A stretch of DNA of 64,000 nt, taken from Alphaproteobacteria bacterium. Its GTDB lineage: Bacteria; Pseudomonadota; Alphaproteobacteria; GCA-2731375. Of the stretch, positions 61,671-64,000 are shown piece after piece. Within the stretch, counting starts at the first letter, position 1, and every line of letters starts with the position of its first letter. The translations under genes were made by a program, and so were the position numbers. The stretch spans positions 1 to 64,000 of the forward strand of contig JAJFGG010000096.1 in NCBI GenBank assembly GCA_021776235.1, read 5' to 3'. The notes below the pieces were generated by a model. It had not been told where the DNA came from and searched no databases. It worked only from the letters and a program-made list of their open reading frames with translations.

Positions 61671-62465
61671 TTAGCCAGCCTTTAAGCCATAATCGGCACC
61701 CCATCCCAGGCCGGCGCGGGTGCCGGCGCGAGGCATATATTCGCAACCGATCCAGCCGTCGTAGCCGGCCGCGTCAATGGCGTCGAACAAATAGGGAAAA
61801 TTGATCTCGCCTTCGTCCGGCTCCCGGCGGTCCGGTGGGTTGGCAATCTGGACATGGCCGATATCCGGCAGGCAGTCGGCGAAGCGATGGACCAAATCAC
61901 CCTCCATGATCTGCACATGGTAGACGTCGAATTGCAGTCGTATATTGGGCTTGTCCAGCTCCGCCATGATGGCGCGTGCCTGGCTGGTGGTTTGCAGGAA
62001 CATGCCGGGCACATCCCGTTTGCCGTTGATTGGTTCGATCATCAGGTTCAGACCCAAAGGCGCCAATTGGTCCGCTGCCCAGCCCAGGTTTTCGCGATAG
62101 GCATCTTCATAGGCGATGCGTTCCGTGCCCGCCGCAGGCGCTAGCCCGGCCACGGAATGGATATTCCTACAGTCCAGGGCCCGGGCATATTCGATGGCCC
62201 GGTCGATGCCGTCGCGATATTCCTGTTGGCGGTCGGGCAGGCAGGTCAGACCCCGTTCGCCCCCCGCCCAGTCACCTGCCGGCATGTTGATCAGCACCAG
62301 TTCAAGACCGGCTGCGCCCAGGCAATTGGACAATTCGTCGGTACTGCGGACATAGGGGAATAGACTCTCCACACCCTTAAATCCGGCCTCGGCGGCGGCG
62401 GCAAAGCGCGCCGGGAATTCCATCTCGGTAAATAGCATGGTCAAATTGGCGGCGAATTTGGGCAT
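61671..62465 (-). CDS. hydroxypyruvate isomerase family protein
   Basis: TIM-barrel sugar-isomerase-like protein of 264 residues (AP endonuclease 2 family, Hyi/OtnI branch). The start ATG 62465 gives MPKFAANLTMLFTEMEFPAR, the family N-terminus. Metal-binding residues appear in LNLMIEPING (Glu), FDVYHVQIMEGD (Asp, His), IGHVQIANPPDR (His) and IGCEYMP (Glu). It should convert hydroxypyruvate to tartronate semialdehyde or a 2-oxo-tetronate isomer. It lies alone between the decayed patch and mlaE. Confidence 0.88.
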   Translation of the reverse strand: MPKFAANLTMLFTEMEFPARFAAAAEAGFKGVESLFPYVRSTDELSNCLGAAGLELVLINMPAGDWAGGERGLTCLPDRQQEYRDGIDRAIEYARALDCRNIHSVAGLAPAAGTERIAYEDAYRENLGWAADQLAPLGLNLMIEPINGKRDVPGMFLQTTSQARAIMAELDKPNIRLQFDVYHVQIMEGDLVHRFADCLPDIGHVQIANPPDRREPDEGEINFPYLFDAIDAAGYDGWIGCEYMPRAGTRAGLGWGADYGLKAG

Positions 62466-62637
62466 CGGGGTTCTCGGATTTAGCAAAACTTTTTAAGCGG
62501 CGTCGATTTTCCCCAGTTTGTCATCAAGGGCGCCAGGACCACAAGCAGCCATATTGCGGCGGGCGTCTTGCCGGGCAGCCCTGCCACGTGCCACGCTGGC
62601 GCATTGCGGCTTGGAATGGCCCAATCAACTGCGGGCA

Positions 62638-63771
62638 ATGATGGTAGATGCTTGGATAAATGTGGCGACGGAGGCGGGCGGTGCGGTGCTGGTGCAGGCG
62701 GGCGGCCATTGGGATGCCCGCAATGTGACACGGCTGGATCAGCAGTTGCGCGGCCTGGCCGCCGGCACCGGTGCCGCGGTGACCCTTGATCTGGCCCAGG
62801 TGGACCGTTTGGATACTGCCGGGGCCTGGCTGTTGTACCGCACCCGCAAGGAACTCCGGGCCCATGGCGGGCGGGCCGATTATGCCGGCCTGACGCCGGC
62901 TCATGAGGCGATGCTGGAACAGGTCGCTGCAAACGACCAACCGGCCGAGATAGAGCCGCCGCGCCAACCGGCACTGCTGGCGGTGCTGGATCGGCTGGGT
63001 CGTGGCGCCGTCGACGTGGTGCTGGAAGGGCGGCAACAGATCGCCTTTCTGGGGCTGTTGTTGCTGACCTTGGCGGGTACGCTGCGCCATCCCGGCCGGC
63101 TGCGCCTGGTGCCCCTGATCTATCATATGGAGAAGGTGGGTTTTAACGCGGTGCCGATCGTTGGGCTGATCTCGTTTCTGATCGGCGTGGTGCTGGCCTA
63201 TCAGGGCGCGGTGCAATTGCAGCGCTTTGGCGCCGAGATATTCGTGGTCAATCTGATCGCCGTGTCGGTCCTGCGCGAAATCGCCATTTTGTTGACCGCG
63301 ATCGTCGTGGCGGGCCGTTCGGGCAGCGCCTTCACGGCCGAGATCGGTTCCATGGCGGTCAACGAAGAGGTGGACGCCATGCGCACACTGGGCCTCGACC
63401 CCATGGAAGTTCTGGTGCTGCCCCGGGTTCTCGCCCTGGTCATTACCCTGCCGTTGTTGGCCTTCTTCGCTGACATGATGGGCCTGTTTGGCGGCATGAT
63501 GATGTGTTGGGCCGTTTTGGATATTTCTCCGGCCCTGTTTCTGGAGCGGCTGCAGGGCGCGGTTTCGCCATGGTCGTTTTGGGTGGGCATGATAAAGGCG
63601 CCGTTTTTCGCTTTTCTGATATCCATGGTTGGTTGTCTTGAAGGGCTTCGCGTGGCCCGTAGCGCAGAAAGCGTTGGCCAGCAAACCACCCGTTCCGTGG
63701 TCACGGGAATATTTCTGGTCATCGTGGCTGATGCCTTGTTCTCGGTCTTTTTTGCCGCCGTGGGCGTATAG
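62638..63771 (+). CDS. mlaE: MlaE-type permease with N-terminal STAS domain
   Basis: Inner-membrane permease of the Mla phospholipid ABC transporter, 377 residues. An N-terminal STAS domain (residues 10-95, LDLAQVDRLDTAGAWLLYRT) plays the part of MlaB. The permease domain has the family motifs IVVAGRSGSAFTAEIGSMAV, EEVDAMRTLGLDPMEVLVLP and GCLEGLRVARSAESVGQQTT. The open frame begins upstream at 62518, but ATG 62638 (or 62641) starts directly before the STAS domain. mlaF follows after 3 bp. MlaA and MlaC are 17 kb upstream in this window. Confidence 0.93.
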   Translation: MMVDAWINVATEAGGAVLVQAGGHWDARNVTRLDQQLRGLAAGTGAAVTLDLAQVDRLDTAGAWLLYRTRKELRAHGGRADYAGLTPAHEAMLEQVAANDQPAEIEPPRQPALLAVLDRLGRGAVDVVLEGRQQIAFLGLLLLTLAGTLRHPGRLRLVPLIYHMEKVGFNAVPIVGLISFLIGVVLAYQGAVQLQRFGAEIFVVNLIAVSVLREIAILLTAIVVAGRSGSAFTAEIGSMAVNEEVDAMRTLGLDPMEVLVLPRVLALVITLPLLAFFADMMGLFGGMMMCWAVLDISPALFLERLQGAVSPWSFWVGMIKAPFFAFLISMVGCLEGLRVARSAESVGQQTTRSVVTGIFLVIVADALFSVFFAAVGV

Positions 63772-63774
63772 GCG

Positions 63775-64000
63775 ATGGCGGCGCAGGTGGAGCCGATCAT
63801 CCGGGTCCGGGGCCTGCGGACGCAATTCGGCGATCAGGTTGTCCACCAGGACCTGGACCTGGATGTCCGCCGGGGTGAAATTCTTGGCATCGTCGGTGGC
63901 TCCGGTACCGGCAAGTCGGTTCTGCTGCGCACGATTATTGGCCTGAACCGGCCGGCAGCTGGCCGGATTGAGGTATTTGGCCAGGATATGGCCAAAATTA
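63775..64000 (+). CDS. mlaF: MlaF-type ABC transporter ATPase (partial, cut by window edge)
   Basis: The first 75 codons of the ABC ATPase that powers MlaE. It begins VRGLRTQFGDQVVHQDLDLD and has an intact Walker A, GGSGTGKSVLL, then GLNRPAAGRIEVFGQD. It starts 3 bp after mlaE stops, so they are co-transcribed. The rest, with the signature and Walker B motifs, is outside the window. Confidence 0.92.
   Translation, partial: MAAQVEPIIRVRGLRTQFGDQVVHQDLDLDVRRGEILGIVGGSGTGKSVLLRTIIGLNRPAAGRIEVFGQDMAKI

Noticed and set aside
62524-63846. Minus-strand 440-codon frame over mlaE
   Set aside because: Antisense of a clear MlaE gene; composition (Gln/His-rich) is typical of antisense frames.
1-64000. 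CRISPR arrays, tRNA or rRNA genes
   Set aside because: No regularly spaced direct repeats, no tRNA-like cloverleaf and no rRNA-like segments were recognised on reading; a tRNAscan-SE or Infernal run would be decisive.

Overview
The window is a GC-rich chromosomal segment of an alphaproteobacterium, most likely from the Rhodospirillales in the broad sense. The lineage call is an inference from an Alph_Pro_TM (TIGR02186) protein, a complete Cpa/Tad pilus locus of alphaproteobacterial type, an ApaG, a DgcA/DgcN pair and several TRAP and acyl-CoA genes. No rRNA, tRNA, CRISPR array or intact transposase was seen.

Layout. (1) 0-22 kb is an acyl-CoA catabolism region: three acyl-CoA dehydrogenases, a carboxyltransferase and a small biotin carrier (no biotin carboxylase), an MhpA-like flavin hydroxylase, a P450, two GST-fold paralogues, a thiolase, a nitroreductase, an enoyl-CoA hydratase, an acyl-CoA synthetase broken by an in-frame TAG, an MFS transporter and, most notably, an unannounced selenoprotein at 19215-20141. 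That gene reads through a UGA and has a hairpin fitting the bacterial SECIS rules directly after it. Small paralogous secreted proteins, a 280-bp two-armed palindromic element and a REP/MITE-like inverted repeat sit at 4.8-6.6 kb. (2) 22-26.4 kb is a sulfur and redox module: TusA, CcdA, a one-cysteine BigR/SqrR-like ArsR regulator, a TauE/SafE exporter and TIGR02186. (3) 26.4-39.8 kb is a full type IVc (Flp/Tad) pilus locus with a response regulator carrying a degenerate GGDEF domain and an unusual CpaB made of two fused copies. (4) 40-47 kb holds the D-glutamate genes dgcA and dgcN, a gamma-carbonic anhydrase-like protein, and Mla lipid-transport genes (an oversized MlaA, and MlaC) with a Sel1 protein and a catalytically dead HtrA-like protein. 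(5) 47-54 kb is a signalling block: CHASE2 nucleotide cyclase, GAF-HD-GYP protein and a large SF1-helicase-like protein with eroded ATPase motifs. (6) 54-64 kb has a cytochrome c, a rhodanese, a CBS-BON protein, a TRAP transporter in P-M-Q order, a decayed patch (lysoplasmalogenase frameshift and a luciferase-like remnant), a hydroxypyruvate isomerase-type gene, and MlaE followed by the start of MlaF at the right edge.

How the genes fit together. The left third looks like a peripheral pathway that activates, hydroxylates and beta-oxidises an unidentified aromatic, alicyclic or terpenoid acid. The pilus locus supplies surface attachment, with cyclic-nucleotide signalling proteins further right. 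The Mla genes, split between 43-46 kb and the right edge, together encode most of an outer-membrane phospholipid transport chain. Strong intrinsic terminators follow the ArsR, flp pilin, cytochrome c and TRAP genes.
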